Below, piece after piece: positions 16,600-25,965 of a DNA stretch of 64,000 bases. The stretch comes from SHWC01 sp050173345. Lineage in GTDB: Bacteria > Pseudomonadota > Alphaproteobacteria > UBA828. The stretch is taken from the NCBI GenBank assembly GCA_050173345.1, contig JBFXKW010000002.1, positions 310,001 through 374,000 on the forward strand, read 5' to 3'. The notes under the pieces are model-generated. The model saw nothing but the letters and a program-made list of their open reading frames with translations, ran no database searches and was not told where the DNA came from. Positions within the stretch are counted from its first letter, which is position 1, and the number at the start of each line of letters is the position of its first letter. A program made the position numbers and the translations under genes.

Positions 16600-17838
16600 A
16601 TGGGCAGGACGATCGAGATCGCCGCGCCGGGGGGCGGCGCGTTCGGTGCCTATCTCGCCGTGCCGGAGAGCGGGCGGGGGCCCGGCCTCGTGCTCGTGCA
16701 GGAAATCTTCGGCGTCAACGCGACGATGCGCGAGCATGCCGACCTGTTCGCCGAGGAAGGCTATGTCGTGCTGGTGCCCGACCTGTTCTGGCGGCTCGAT
16801 CCCGGCGTCGAGCTCGGCTATGGCGAGGCGGATGTCGCCAAGGGCCGCGCCTATCTGGAGCGCTTCGACGTCGACGCGGCGGTGAAGGACATCGGCGCCT
16901 GCCTCGACCATCTGCGCGCGATGCCAGAGGGCACGGGCAAGGCCGGCGTGGTCGGCTTCTGCCTCGGCGGCCGGCTCGCCTATCTCGCGGCGGCGCGCCT
17001 CTCGCCTGACGCGGCGGTCGCGTTCTACGGCGGCGGCATCGATGCGCATCTCGACGAGGCGAGCGCCATCAAATGCCCGACGCATCTGCATTTCGGCGAC
17101 AAGGACGCGCTGATCCCGCCGCCGGCCGTCGAGAAGGTGCGCGCCGCCATCGCCGGCCGGCCCAACCTCAAGGCCTTTGTCTACGCCAATGCCGGGCACG
17201 GCTTCTACAATCACGACCGGGCGAGCTATCACCGGCCCTCGGCGCTGATGGCGCATTCGCGCACCGTTGCGCTGCTGCGCCAGGCGATGGGGCCGGACTA
17301 CGACCTGGAGTCGCTGTGGGAGCGCCACATCGACCTCGAGTTCGCGACGCGCGACCCCGACGCCACCATGACCACGATGGTCGCCTCGCCCTATGTCAAC
17401 CACATCCCGGTGATGACCGGCGGCACCGGCTTCGAGGAGCTGCGCCGCTTCTACCGGCATCATTTCATCCCGCAGATGCCGAAGGACACCCACATGATCC
17501 CGGTCTCGCGCACCATCGGCGCCGACCGCGTGGTGGACGAGATGATCTTCTGCTTCACCCATGACCAGGAGATCGACTGGATGCTGCCGGGCATCAAGCC
17601 GACCGGGCGCTATGTCGAGGTGCCGCTGGTCGCGATCGTCAACTTCCGCGGCGGCAAGCTCTATCACGAGCACATCTACTGGGATCAGGCCGCCGTGCTG
17701 GTGCAGATCGGCCTGCTCGACCCGAAGGGCCTGCCGGTCACCGGCCGCGAGACCGCCGAGAAGGTGCTCGACGAGAAGAAGCCGTCCAACACGCTGATGG
17801 CGCGCTGGGCGGAAAGCGCGAGCAAGGCCGCCGAATGA
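16600..17838 (+). CDS. Dienelactone hydrolase fused to a SnoaL-like domain
   Basis: Residues 1 to about 235 form a dienelactone hydrolase alpha/beta domain: E35 in QEIFGVN, nucleophile C121 in GFCLGG, an acid residue at about D169 in FGDKDALIP, and H200 in AGHGFYN. Residues about 245-395 match the SnoaL/NTF2-like polyketide-cyclase fold (a conserved HHFIPQ-x-P, VVDEMIFCFTHD and ACTION-like FRGGKLYHEHIYWDQA strand). Each half looks complete. DLH cleaves lactone intermediates of aromatic degradation, and SnoaL-like domains bind or isomerise small hydrophobic substrates. The gene follows kynA on the same strand with a repeat between them. Confidence 0.85.
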   Translation: MGRTIEIAAPGGGAFGAYLAVPESGRGPGLVLVQEIFGVNATMREHADLFAEEGYVVLVPDLFWRLDPGVELGYGEADVAKGRAYLERFDVDAAVKDIGACLDHLRAMPEGTGKAGVVGFCLGGRLAYLAAARLSPDAAVAFYGGGIDAHLDEASAIKCPTHLHFGDKDALIPPPAVEKVRAAIAGRPNLKAFVYANAGHGFYNHDRASYHRPSALMAHSRTVALLRQAMGPDYDLESLWERHIDLEFATRDPDATMTTMVASPYVNHIPVMTGGTGFEELRRFYRHHFIPQMPKDTHMIPVSRTIGADRVVDEMIFCFTHDQEIDWMLPGIKPTGRYVEVPLVAIVNFRGGKLYHEHIYWDQAAVLVQIGLLDPKGLPVTGRETAEKVLDEKKPSNTLMARWAESASKAAE

Positions 17839-17951
17839 GCGCACGCCTAGGCCCTATAGAGATGCTTGACCGGGCGGCGGAAATCGCCTGAATCAGGCCG
17901 GCGGCGCCGCGGCGCGCGCGACAAGAACAAACGAACGGGAGACTCCTCGGC

Positions 17952-20030
17952 ATGCGCTTTGCGGTGGACACCGGCGGCACCTTTACCGACTTGATCGTCG
18001 AGGACGATGACGGCCGGCTCCGCATGTACAAGGCCGAGACCACGCCGGACGACCCGATCCGCGGCGTGCTCGACAGCGTGCAGCGCGCAGCGGACGACAT
18101 GGGCATCGAGCGGCGCGCGCTGCTCGCCAGGGGCGACCTCTTCATCCACGGCACGACGCACGCGATCAACGCCGTGGTCACCGGTAACACGGCGAAGACA
18201 GGCTTCATGGTCACCAAGGGGCATGGCGACATGCTGGTGTTCCGCGAGGGCGGGCGCATCGAGCCGTTCAACTTCACCGTGCCCTACCCCGACCCCTATG
18301 TGCCGCGCTGGCTGACCTACGAGATCCCCGAGCGGGTGCTCTATGACGGCCGCGTCATGACGCCGCTCGACGAGGACGCCGTGCTCGAAGCGATCGGCAA
18401 GATGAAGGCCGAGGGCGTCGAGGCGGTCGCCGTCTGCCTGCTCTGGTCGATCGTCAACCCGGCGCACGAGCAACGCGTCGCCGCGCTGCTGGAGAGCCAC
18501 ATGCCGGGCGTGCCCTATACGCTCGCGCATGTGCTCAACCCGACCATCCGCGAATACCGGCGTGCCTCGGCCGCCACCATCGACGCCTCGCTCAAGCCGC
18601 TGATGGGCGCCTATATGCGCAATCTCGACGGCCGCCTGAAGGAGGCCGGCTTCGGCGGGCGGGTGCTCGTCGTCACCTCGCAGGCCGGCGTGATCGACGC
18701 GACGCACGGCGCCGAGGCGCCGATCCACCTGCTCAACTCCGGCCCATCCATGGCGCCGGTCGCCGGGCGCTTCTTCGCGCGCATCGACGAAGAGGCCGAG
18801 ACCGCGATCGTCGCCGATACCGGCGGCACCACCTATGACGTGAGCCTGGTGCGCCGCGCGCGCATCCCCTGGACCCGCGAGACCTGGCTCGGCGAGCCGT
18901 TCCGGAGCCCGCTCACCGGCTTCCCCTCGGTCGACGTCAAGAGCATCGGCGCGGGCGGCGGCTCGATCGCCTCGGTCGATCGCGGCGGCATGCTGCATGT
19001 CGGGCCGAAGAGCGCGGGCGCCGTGCCCGGGCCGGTTGCCTATGGCAAGGGCGGCACCGAGCCGACCGTGACCGATGCCTCGCTCGCGCTCGGCCATCTC
19101 GACCCCGACTTCTTCCTGGGCGGCGAGATGAAGCTCGACGTCGAGGGCGCGCGGCGCGCCATCGAGCAGAAGATCGCAAAGCCGCTCGGCCTCGGCATCG
19201 AGGCGGCGGCCGACGCCATCCTCCAGGTCGCCACCGAGAACATGGTGCAGGCGATCATGAGCATCACCGTCAACCAGGGCATCGACCCGGCCGAGGCGGT
19301 GCTGATCGGCGGCGGCGGCGCGGCCGGGCTCAACTCGGTGTGGATCGCGCGGCGGCTCGGCTGCCCGCGCCTCGTCGTGCCGCAGGTCGGCGCGGCGCTG
19401 AGCGCGGCGGGCGCGCTGATGTCGGAACTCACCGCCTACTACACGGCGCACTTCTTCGCCTCGAGCGAACGCTTCGACTTCGCCGGCGTGAACCGGACGC
19501 TCGCCGAGCTCGAGGCGCGCTGTCGCGAGTTCATCGACGGGCCCGGCCAGGGCTCGAAGCAGAGCCGCATCGAGTTCTCGGTCGAGGCGCGCTATCCGAA
19601 CCAGGTGTGGGAGATTGACGTGCCGCTCCGGGGCCTGCGCGTCGAGAACGACGGCGCGCTCGCGCGCCTGCTCGAAGACTTCCACAAGGCGCATGAGGAC
19701 GTCTTCGCGATCAGCGATCCCGGCTCCGGTATCGAGGCGGTGTCGTGGGGTGCGCGCGTCAGCTGCCGCTTGCGCGCGAGCGACGACGCGACTCTTGCGC
19801 TAGGGGCGGGCCGTGGCAAGACCGCCGAGCGCCGGCGCGCCTATTTCGCCGAGACCGGCTTCGTCGACGCCGTGGTGAGGCGCTTCGAGGCGATGACCGG
19901 CAACGAGACGGTCGAAGGGCCTGCGCTCGTCGAATCGGCCTTCACTACCGTTGTGCTGCCGCCCGGCGCCAAGGCGATCCGCCGCGCCTCCGGCAGCCTC
20001 TCGGTCGAGCCGGGGCAGAGCGCAGGGTAG
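17952..20030 (+). CDS. hyuA: Hydantoinase/oxoprolinase subunit A (second locus)
   Basis: This 692-residue HyuA opens with FAVDTGGTFTDLIV (phosphate loop, residues 3-16) and carries DTGGTTYDVSLV, SIGAGGGSIASVD and GPVAYGKGGTEPTVTDA. It is a distant paralogue of the HyuA at 7421, being only recognisably similar in the ATP-site motifs and general layout. ACGGGAGA precedes the ATG. It leads a run with two HyuB proteins, an ABC transporter, a DUF2817 protein and two dehydrogenases, and probably shares substrate with them. Confidence 0.88.
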   Translation: MRFAVDTGGTFTDLIVEDDDGRLRMYKAETTPDDPIRGVLDSVQRAADDMGIERRALLARGDLFIHGTTHAINAVVTGNTAKTGFMVTKGHGDMLVFREGGRIEPFNFTVPYPDPYVPRWLTYEIPERVLYDGRVMTPLDEDAVLEAIGKMKAEGVEAVAVCLLWSIVNPAHEQRVAALLESHMPGVPYTLAHVLNPTIREYRRASAATIDASLKPLMGAYMRNLDGRLKEAGFGGRVLVVTSQAGVIDATHGAEAPIHLLNSGPSMAPVAGRFFARIDEEAETAIVADTGGTTYDVSLVRRARIPWTRETWLGEPFRSPLTGFPSVDVKSIGAGGGSIASVDRGGMLHVGPKSAGAVPGPVAYGKGGTEPTVTDASLALGHLDPDFFLGGEMKLDVEGARRAIEQKIAKPLGLGIEAAADAILQVATENMVQAIMSITVNQGIDPAEAVLIGGGGAAGLNSVWIARRLGCPRLVVPQVGAALSAAGALMSELTAYYTAHFFASSERFDFAGVNRTLAELEARCREFIDGPGQGSKQSRIEFSVEARYPNQVWEIDVPLRGLRVENDGALARLLEDFHKAHEDVFAISDPGSGIEAVSWGARVSCRLRASDDATLALGAGRGKTAERRRAYFAETGFVDAVVRRFEAMTGNETVEGPALVESAFTTVVLPPGAKAIRRASGSLSVEPGQSAG

Positions 20031-20043
20031 CGGCGCTGCGATC

Positions 20044-20139
20044 CTCATGCTTCGTCCTTCGACAGGCTCAGGACGAGGGCTCAGCATGAGGAAGGAAGAT
20101 GGTTGAAGCCTCATCCTGAGCTTGTCGAAGGATGAGGCC
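20044..20139. repeat. Intergenic repeat, family B copy 2
   Basis: TTCGTCCTTCGACAGGCTCA and CCTGAGCTTGTCGAAGGATG arms lie between hyuA and the first hyuB. An in-frame ATG at 20122 falls inside this repeat, which is one reason the hyuB start is put at 20161. Confidence 0.85.
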
Positions 20140-20160
20140 GACGTGATGAAGGAGGATGTC

Positions 20161-21960
20161 ATGGCGACGGCGGCAAGGAAGGCGGCGGCGAGCGAGGGCG
20201 GCATCGATGGCGTGCGGCTCGCCATCCTCTCGAATCGTTTCGAGGGCATCTGCCGCAAGATGGCGAACACGCTGCTGCGCACCGCGCGCTCGGGCGTCAT
20301 CAACATCGCGCACGACTTCTCGTGCAGCATCCTGACCGCCGATTGCGAGCTGCTCGCGGTGGCCGAGAGCCTGCCCATCCACGTGCTGGTCGGGCCGGAC
20401 CAGATGGCGCGCACGATGGCGGCGTTCCACCCCGACCTCCGGCGCGGCGACGCCTACCTGCACAACTCGCCCTATCACGGCTGCTCGCACCCGGCCGATC
20501 ACACCCTCCTGGTGCCGGTGGTGGACGACGAGGGCCGCCACCGCTTCACCGTGCTCGCCAAGGCGCACCAGGCCGATTGCGGCAATTCGGTGCCGACCAC
20601 CTATGTCGGCACGGCGCGCGACGTCTATGAGGAGGGCGCGCTGATCTTCCCCGCCGTGCGCGTGCAGCGCGACTTCAAGATGAACGAAGACATCGTGCGC
20701 ATGTGCCAGATGCGCATCCGCGTGCCCGAGCAATGGTGGGGCGACTTCCTCGCCATGATCGGCTCGGCGCGCATCGGCGAGCGCGAGATCATGGCGCTCG
20801 CCGAGGAGGTCGGCTGGGACACCTTGAGCGCGTTCGCGACCCAATGGTTCGACTACAGCGAGAGCCGCATGGTCGAGGCGATCAAGGCGCTGCCCAAGGG
20901 CCGCGCCACGCGCACGAGCACGCACGACCCGATTCCCGGCACGCCGCCTGACGGCATCCCGGTCAACGCCACCGTCGAGATCAGGCCGGAGGACGGCATC
21001 ATCGAGGTCGATCTGCGCGACAACATCGACAGCCAGCCCTGCGGCCTCAACATGAGCGAGGCGTGTGCCCGCTCGGCCGCGATGATCGGCGTCTACAACT
21101 CGATCGACCATCGCGTGCCGAAGAACGCCGGCAGCCATCGGCGCATCAAGGTGCATCTGCGCGAGGGTTGCGTGGTCGGCATCCCGAAGCATCCGACGAG
21201 CTGCTCGGTTGCCACCACCAACGTCGCCGACCGCATCTCGAACCCGGTGCAGGCGGCGATCGCCGAGATCAGGGACGGCATCGGGCTCGCCGAATGCGGC
21301 GCGATCTTCCCGCCCTCGCTCGGCGTGATCTCCGGGGTCGACCGGCGCTCGGGCCGGCGCTATGTCAACCAGCTCCTCCTGGGCGCGACCGGCGGCGCCG
21401 GCTCGCCGCATTGCGATGCCTGGATGACGATCTGCCATGTCGGCAACGCGGGCATGATCCGCATCGATTCGATCGAGATCGACGAGCTGCGCTTCCCGAT
21501 GGTGATCACCGCGCGCCTGCTGCAGCCGGATTCGGAAGGCCCCGGCACCTTCCGCGGCGCGCTCAGCTCCTATGTCGAGTACGGCCCGCTCGACGGCACC
21601 ATGGAGGCCGCCTACGTCAATGACGGCAACGTTAATGCCGCCAAGGGCACGCGCGGCGGGCTGACCGGCGGCGCCTCCAACCAATACAAGCTCGACCGCG
21701 AGGGCGGGCAACACCCCCTGCCCTCCTGCGGCGTGTTCCCGCTCACGGAGGGCGAGCGGATCGTCGCGATCTCGGCGGGCGGCGGCGGCTACGGCCCGCC
21801 GACCGCGCGCGAGCCCGAGCGCGTGCTGACGGATGTCCGCTCCGGCTGGGTCAGCCCCGAACGGGCGCGCGAGGTCTATGGCGTCGCGATCACGCCCGAT
21901 TTCGAGATCGACTGGGGTGAGACCAAGCGGCTGCGCGCGAGGGCGGGAACGCAGCGTTGA
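20161..21960 (+). CDS. hyuB: Hydantoinase/oxoprolinase subunit B, tandem copy 1
   Basis: This 599-residue HyuB has YLHNSPYHGCSHPADHT, EACARSAAMIGVYNSIDHR and the terminal SAGGGGYGPP motif. ATG 20161 is preceded by AAGGAGGA four bases away. It is strikingly similar, about 70 percent identical by eye over its whole length, to the next gene, so the pair arose by tandem duplication. Both lie behind a single HyuA. The two may form alternative or mixed complexes with that HyuA, by inference. Confidence 0.88.
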   Translation: MATAARKAAASEGGIDGVRLAILSNRFEGICRKMANTLLRTARSGVINIAHDFSCSILTADCELLAVAESLPIHVLVGPDQMARTMAAFHPDLRRGDAYLHNSPYHGCSHPADHTLLVPVVDDEGRHRFTVLAKAHQADCGNSVPTTYVGTARDVYEEGALIFPAVRVQRDFKMNEDIVRMCQMRIRVPEQWWGDFLAMIGSARIGEREIMALAEEVGWDTLSAFATQWFDYSESRMVEAIKALPKGRATRTSTHDPIPGTPPDGIPVNATVEIRPEDGIIEVDLRDNIDSQPCGLNMSEACARSAAMIGVYNSIDHRVPKNAGSHRRIKVHLREGCVVGIPKHPTSCSVATTNVADRISNPVQAAIAEIRDGIGLAECGAIFPPSLGVISGVDRRSGRRYVNQLLLGATGGAGSPHCDAWMTICHVGNAGMIRIDSIEIDELRFPMVITARLLQPDSEGPGTFRGALSSYVEYGPLDGTMEAAYVNDGNVNAAKGTRGGLTGGASNQYKLDREGGQHPLPSCGVFPLTEGERIVAISAGGGGYGPPTAREPERVLTDVRSGWVSPERAREVYGVAITPDFEIDWGETKRLRARAGTQR

Positions 21961-21970
21961 CTCATCAAAT

Positions 21971-22049
21971 CGTCATGCCCGGGCTTGACCCGGGCATCCA
22001 GACTTCTTCGAGAAGGGCTGGATTGCCGGGTCAAGCCCGGCAATGACGA
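21971..22049. repeat. Palindromic intergenic repeat, family A copy 3
   Basis: CGTCATGCCCGGGCTTGACC begins the left arm, and GGTCAAGCCCGGCAATGACG ends the right arm. It occupies the gap between the two tandem hyuB genes. The arms are of slightly different subtypes. Confidence 0.85.
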
Positions 22050-22087
22050 AGACGGTGAGCGGTGACGAGCGTAGAAACGGATCGCCG

Positions 22088-23863
22088 ATGGGTGACGGCG
22101 GCAAGGGCAAGCCCGACGGCGTGAGGCTGGCGATCCTGTCGAGCCGCTTCGAGGGCATCTGCCGCAAGATGGCGAACACGCTGATGCGCACCGGGCGCTC
22201 CGGCGTGCTCAACACCGCGCGCGACTTCTCCTGCTGCATCGTGACCGGCGATCACGAGCTGCTCGCGAGCGCCGAGAGCCTGCCGATCCACGTGCTCGCC
22301 GGGCCGGACATGATGGCGCGCGCGATGGCCGGATTTCACCTCGACCTCAGGCGCGGCGATGCGTACTTGCACAACTCGCCCTATCATGGCTGCTCGCATC
22401 CGGCGGACCACACCACGCTCGTCCCCGTGATCGACGATGAGGGGCGGCATCGCTTCACCGTGCTCGCCAAGGCGCACCAGGCGGATTGCGGCAACTCGAT
22501 CCCGACCACCTATCACGGCAGCGCGCGCGACGTTTACGAGGAGGGCGCACTGATCTTCCCGGCGGTGCGCATCCAGCGCGGCTACGAGACCGCTGCCGAC
22601 ATCGTCCGCATGTGCGAGATGCGCATCCGCGTGCCCGAGCAATGGCGCGGCGATTTCCTGGCCGCGCTGGGGGCGGCGCGCATCGGCGAGCGCGAGATCA
22701 TGGCGCTCGCCGCCGAAACCGGCTGGGACGTGCTCGACGCCTATGCGCGGCAATGGTTCGACTACAGCGAGAGCCGCATGATCGAGGCGCTGCGCGCGAT
22801 CCCCTCCGGCAAGGTGACGCGCACCAGCACGCACGATCCCTTCCCGGGCACGCCGGAAGGCGGCATCCCGGTCAAGGTCTCGGTCGAGGTCAGAAGCGAG
22901 GCGGCGCTGATCGAGGTCGATCTGCGCGACAACCCCGACTCGCTGCCCTGCGGGCTCAATTTGAGCGAGGCCTGCGCGCGCACCGCGGCGATGGTCGGCG
23001 TCTTCAACTCGATCGACCATCGCGTGCCGAAGAACGCCGGCGCCTTCCGCCGCGTCAGGGTACGTTTGCGCGAGGGCTGCGTGGTCGGCATCCCGAGGCA
23101 CCCGACGAGCTGCTCGGTCGCCACCACCAACGTCGCCGACCGCGTCGCCAACGCGACGCAGGCCGCCATCGCGGAACTCGAGGACGGCGCCGGCATGGCC
23201 GAATGCGGCGCGGTGATTCCGCCCGCGGCCGGCGTGATCTCGGGCACCGACCCGCGCACCGGCAAGCGCTTCGTCAACCAGGTCTTCCTCGGCATCACCG
23301 GCGGCGCAGCCGCGCCCACGACCGACGCCTGGCTCACCATCGGCCATGTCGGCAATGCCGGGCTGGTGTTCCAGGATTCGATCGAGATCGACGAAATCCA
23401 TCATCCGATCTATGTCCACGCCCGCATGCTGCTGCCCGACACGGAAGGCGCCGGCCGCACGCGCGGCGCGCCGGCGGCGCTCGCCGAGTTCGGCCCGCTC
23501 GATGGCCGGCTCGAGATCGGCTATGTCAGCGACGGCGCGATCAACGCCGCGAAGGGCACGCGCGGCGGGCTCGACGGCGCTCCCGCCAACCAGTACCGGC
23601 GCACGGCGGAGGGCGGCCAAGCGCCGCTGCCGGCCTGCGCCATGGTCGTGCTCGAGCCGGGCGAGCGCATCGTCTCGATCTCGGCGGCCGGCGGCGGCTA
23701 CGGCCCGCCGCGCGAGCGCGAGCCGGAAGCGGTCGCCAAGGACGTACGCTCGGGCTGGGTGACGCCCGAGCGGGCGCGGACGGTCTATCGCGTCGCGCTC
23801 AGGCCCGACGGCAGCGTCGATGAGGCCGGCACCGCGGCGCTGCGGCGCCAAGCGGCGTCCTAG
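22088..23863 (+). CDS. hyuB: Hydantoinase/oxoprolinase subunit B, tandem copy 2
   Basis: This 591-residue HyuB is a close paralogue of the gene at 20161. It shares the same motifs (YLHNSPYHGCSHPADHT, EACARTAAMVGVFNSIDHR, SAAGGGYGPP). The start is placed at ATG 22088 because upstream in-frame codons lie in the family A repeat and the similarity to copy 1 begins just after 22088. The ribosome site is weak. The substrate-binding protein gene of the ABC transporter follows after 136 bp. Confidence 0.87.
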   Translation: MGDGGKGKPDGVRLAILSSRFEGICRKMANTLMRTGRSGVLNTARDFSCCIVTGDHELLASAESLPIHVLAGPDMMARAMAGFHLDLRRGDAYLHNSPYHGCSHPADHTTLVPVIDDEGRHRFTVLAKAHQADCGNSIPTTYHGSARDVYEEGALIFPAVRIQRGYETAADIVRMCEMRIRVPEQWRGDFLAALGAARIGEREIMALAAETGWDVLDAYARQWFDYSESRMIEALRAIPSGKVTRTSTHDPFPGTPEGGIPVKVSVEVRSEAALIEVDLRDNPDSLPCGLNLSEACARTAAMVGVFNSIDHRVPKNAGAFRRVRVRLREGCVVGIPRHPTSCSVATTNVADRVANATQAAIAELEDGAGMAECGAVIPPAAGVISGTDPRTGKRFVNQVFLGITGGAAAPTTDAWLTIGHVGNAGLVFQDSIEIDEIHHPIYVHARMLLPDTEGAGRTRGAPAALAEFGPLDGRLEIGYVSDGAINAAKGTRGGLDGAPANQYRRTAEGGQAPLPACAMVVLEPGERIVSISAAGGGYGPPREREPEAVAKDVRSGWVTPERARTVYRVALRPDGSVDEAGTAALRRQAAS

Positions 23864-23999
23864 CCGTTCTGCGCCGCGGCGCCCAGTTGCCCCCTGCGGT
23901 GACAGGTGCTTGAATGCGCCCGCGCTGCATGCCGTTCGCGTGACAGCCGGGCGAGCGACAATGGTCGCCGGACAAAATCATAACCAGGGAGCTTGGTCC

Positions 24000-25175
24000 A
24001 TGCGGAGATTCACAGCCTCGCTCGCGGGCGTGTCGCTCGCGATCGGCCTTGGTGCGGGTGCCGTCAAAGCCGCCGACGACGAGGTGGTCGTCGGCGCCGC
24101 GCTCGCCTTCTCGGGCTTCATCGCGCCCTATGACGACGCGCCCTACAAGGGCGCCCTGATCGCGATCGACGACATCAACGCGAAGGGCGGCATCCTCGGC
24201 AAGCAGATCAAGGTGGTGACCGCCGACACCAAGTCGGACCCCGCGCAAGGCGCGAACGCCGCGGTGCAGGTGCTCGAGCAGGGCGCCGAGCTGGTGCTGG
24301 TCACCTGCGACTTCGATTTCGGCTCGCCCGCCGCGATCACGGCGCAGGCCCAGGGCAAGCTGTCCTTTGCATTGTGCGCGGCCGACCCCAAGTTCGGCGT
24401 GCAGGGCATCGGCGACCTCGCCTTCACCATGGGCATCGGCACGCCCGGCGAGGGTGCGACCATGGCCGAATGGGCGTCGAAGGCGAAGGGCTGGACCAAG
24501 GCCTTCATCCTGAAGGACACCCAGGTCGAATACACCAAGTCGGTCGCCGACTACTTCAAGAAGCGCTGGCTCGACGGGCTCGGCGAGGTGGTGGGCGAGG
24601 ACACCTTCAACGGCCAGACCGATACCCAGGTGCCCGGCCAGATCTCGCGCATCAAGGAGGCCAAGGACGCCGAGTTCATCATCATGACCGGCGGCCCGGG
24701 CGGCCCGCCGGTGATCCGCCAGATCCGTGCGGCCGGCATCGACCTGCCGATCCTGCTGCCGAACTCGCTCGACGGCAATTACTGGATCGAGGCGGTGCCC
24801 GACCTCTCCAACACCTACGTGTTCTCGGTCGGCTCGATCTACGGCGACGACCCGGACAAGGCCGTGCAGGCGGTCATGGACAAGTTCGCGGCCAAGTATG
24901 GCGGCCCGCCGGTCACGGCCTATGCGCTGTCCGGCTATGCCCTGATCGAGGCGTGGTCGAGGGCGGTCGAGCGCGCCGGCACGTTCGATTCGGCGAAGGT
25001 CGCCGACGAGCTCGAGAAGTTCAAGGACGAGCCGCTGATCGTCGGCCCGACCAATTTCAGCGAGGAGTGGCACATCACCTTCGACCGGCCGATGCTCGTC
25101 ATCGAGGTGCAGGGCGGCAAGCACAAGGCGCTCGAGCGCACGCGCGTCGAGAAGGTGCCCGAAGTCACGTTCTGA
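24000..25175 (+). CDS. ABC transporter substrate-binding protein, branched-chain amino acid/amide type
   Basis: This is a type I periplasmic binding protein (LivJ/Peripla_BP_6 family) of 391 residues. A signal peptide of about 24 residues ends at VKA, before ADDEVVVG. The family's opening strand VGAALAFSGFIAPYDDAPYKGALIAIDDIN is seen in outline around residues 30-60, and there are two lobes with a hinge. Relatives bind leucine, short amides, urea or aromatic acids. The first gene of a five-gene transporter run, it sits directly after the HyuAB genes, so its ligand is probably the HyuAB substrate. AGGGAG precedes the ATG. Confidence 0.88.
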   Translation: MRRFTASLAGVSLAIGLGAGAVKAADDEVVVGAALAFSGFIAPYDDAPYKGALIAIDDINAKGGILGKQIKVVTADTKSDPAQGANAAVQVLEQGAELVLVTCDFDFGSPAAITAQAQGKLSFALCAADPKFGVQGIGDLAFTMGIGTPGEGATMAEWASKAKGWTKAFILKDTQVEYTKSVADYFKKRWLDGLGEVVGEDTFNGQTDTQVPGQISRIKEAKDAEFIIMTGGPGGPPVIRQIRAAGIDLPILLPNSLDGNYWIEAVPDLSNTYVFSVGSIYGDDPDKAVQAVMDKFAAKYGGPPVTAYALSGYALIEAWSRAVERAGTFDSAKVADELEKFKDEPLIVGPTNFSEEWHITFDRPMLVIEVQGGKHKALERTRVEKVPEVTF

Positions 25176-25176
25176 G

Positions 25177-25917
25177 GTGGCCGCAGCCCCATCGACCGAG
25201 GCCCTCGAAGCCGACGGCGTCAGCGTCCGCTTCGGGGGCCTTCGTGCGCTTGAAGAGATCTCGCTCAGCCTGGCGCGCGGCGAACTCTTGGGCCTGATCG
25301 GCCCGAACGGCGCCGGCAAGTCGACGCTGATCAACGTGCTGAGCGGCTTCCAGCCGCCCGCCGAGGGCGACATCAGGCTGGAGGGCCGCCGCATTACGGG
25401 CCTCGAGCCGCACCAGGTGTCGCGCGCGGGCGTCGCCCGCACCTTCCAGGCCGTGCGCTTGTTCCGCGGCCTGAGCGTGCTGGAGAACGTCGCCGCGGGC
25501 CTGGTGCTGCGGCGCGCGAGCCGCATCGCCGCATCGCATCGCGCGCAGGAGATCCTCGACTGGATGGGGCTCGGGCCGAAGGCCGGCCTGATCGCCGGCA
25601 CGCTGCCCTATGGCGACGAGCGGCGCATCGGCATCGCCCGCGCGCTCGCCGCCGAGCCGCGCTACCTGCTGCTCGACGAGCCGGCGGCAGGCTCCAACGA
25701 AGACGAAATCGGCGAGCTGGTCGAGACCATCGCGCGCATCCGCACCGAGTTCGGCTGCGGCGTGCTGGTGGTCGAGCACAATATGGGGCTGATCATGTCG
25801 CTGTGCGAGCGCATCCACGTCATCGATGGCGGCCGCACCATCGCGATCGGCATGCCCGCCGAGGTACAGCGCGACCCGGCGGTGCGCCGCGCCTATCTCG
25901 GCGAGGACGAGGAATGA
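25177..25917 (+). CDS. livG: ABC transporter ATP-binding protein, LivG-type
   Basis: The 246-residue ATPase has Walker A GPNGAGKST at about 43-51, signature region LPYGDERRIGIARAL, Walker B YLLLDEPAAG and switch His in VVEHNMG. The LPYGDERR signature is characteristic of LivG proteins. It starts with GTG one base after the stop of the binding-protein gene. Confidence 0.9.
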   Translation: MAAAPSTEALEADGVSVRFGGLRALEEISLSLARGELLGLIGPNGAGKSTLINVLSGFQPPAEGDIRLEGRRITGLEPHQVSRAGVARTFQAVRLFRGLSVLENVAAGLVLRRASRIAASHRAQEILDWMGLGPKAGLIAGTLPYGDERRIGIARALAAEPRYLLLDEPAAGSNEDEIGELVETIARIRTEFGCGVLVVEHNMGLIMSLCERIHVIDGGRTIAIGMPAEVQRDPAVRRAYLGEDEE

Positions 25918-25965
25918 CGATCTCCACGGCGAGCGGCCGCCCCCACTACCCCGCCGCGCCAAGCC

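Noticed and set aside
22031..23851. Long minus-strand open frame opposite the second hyuB
   Set aside because: Low-complexity shadow composition; the plus-strand frame is a close paralogue of the neighbouring HyuB.
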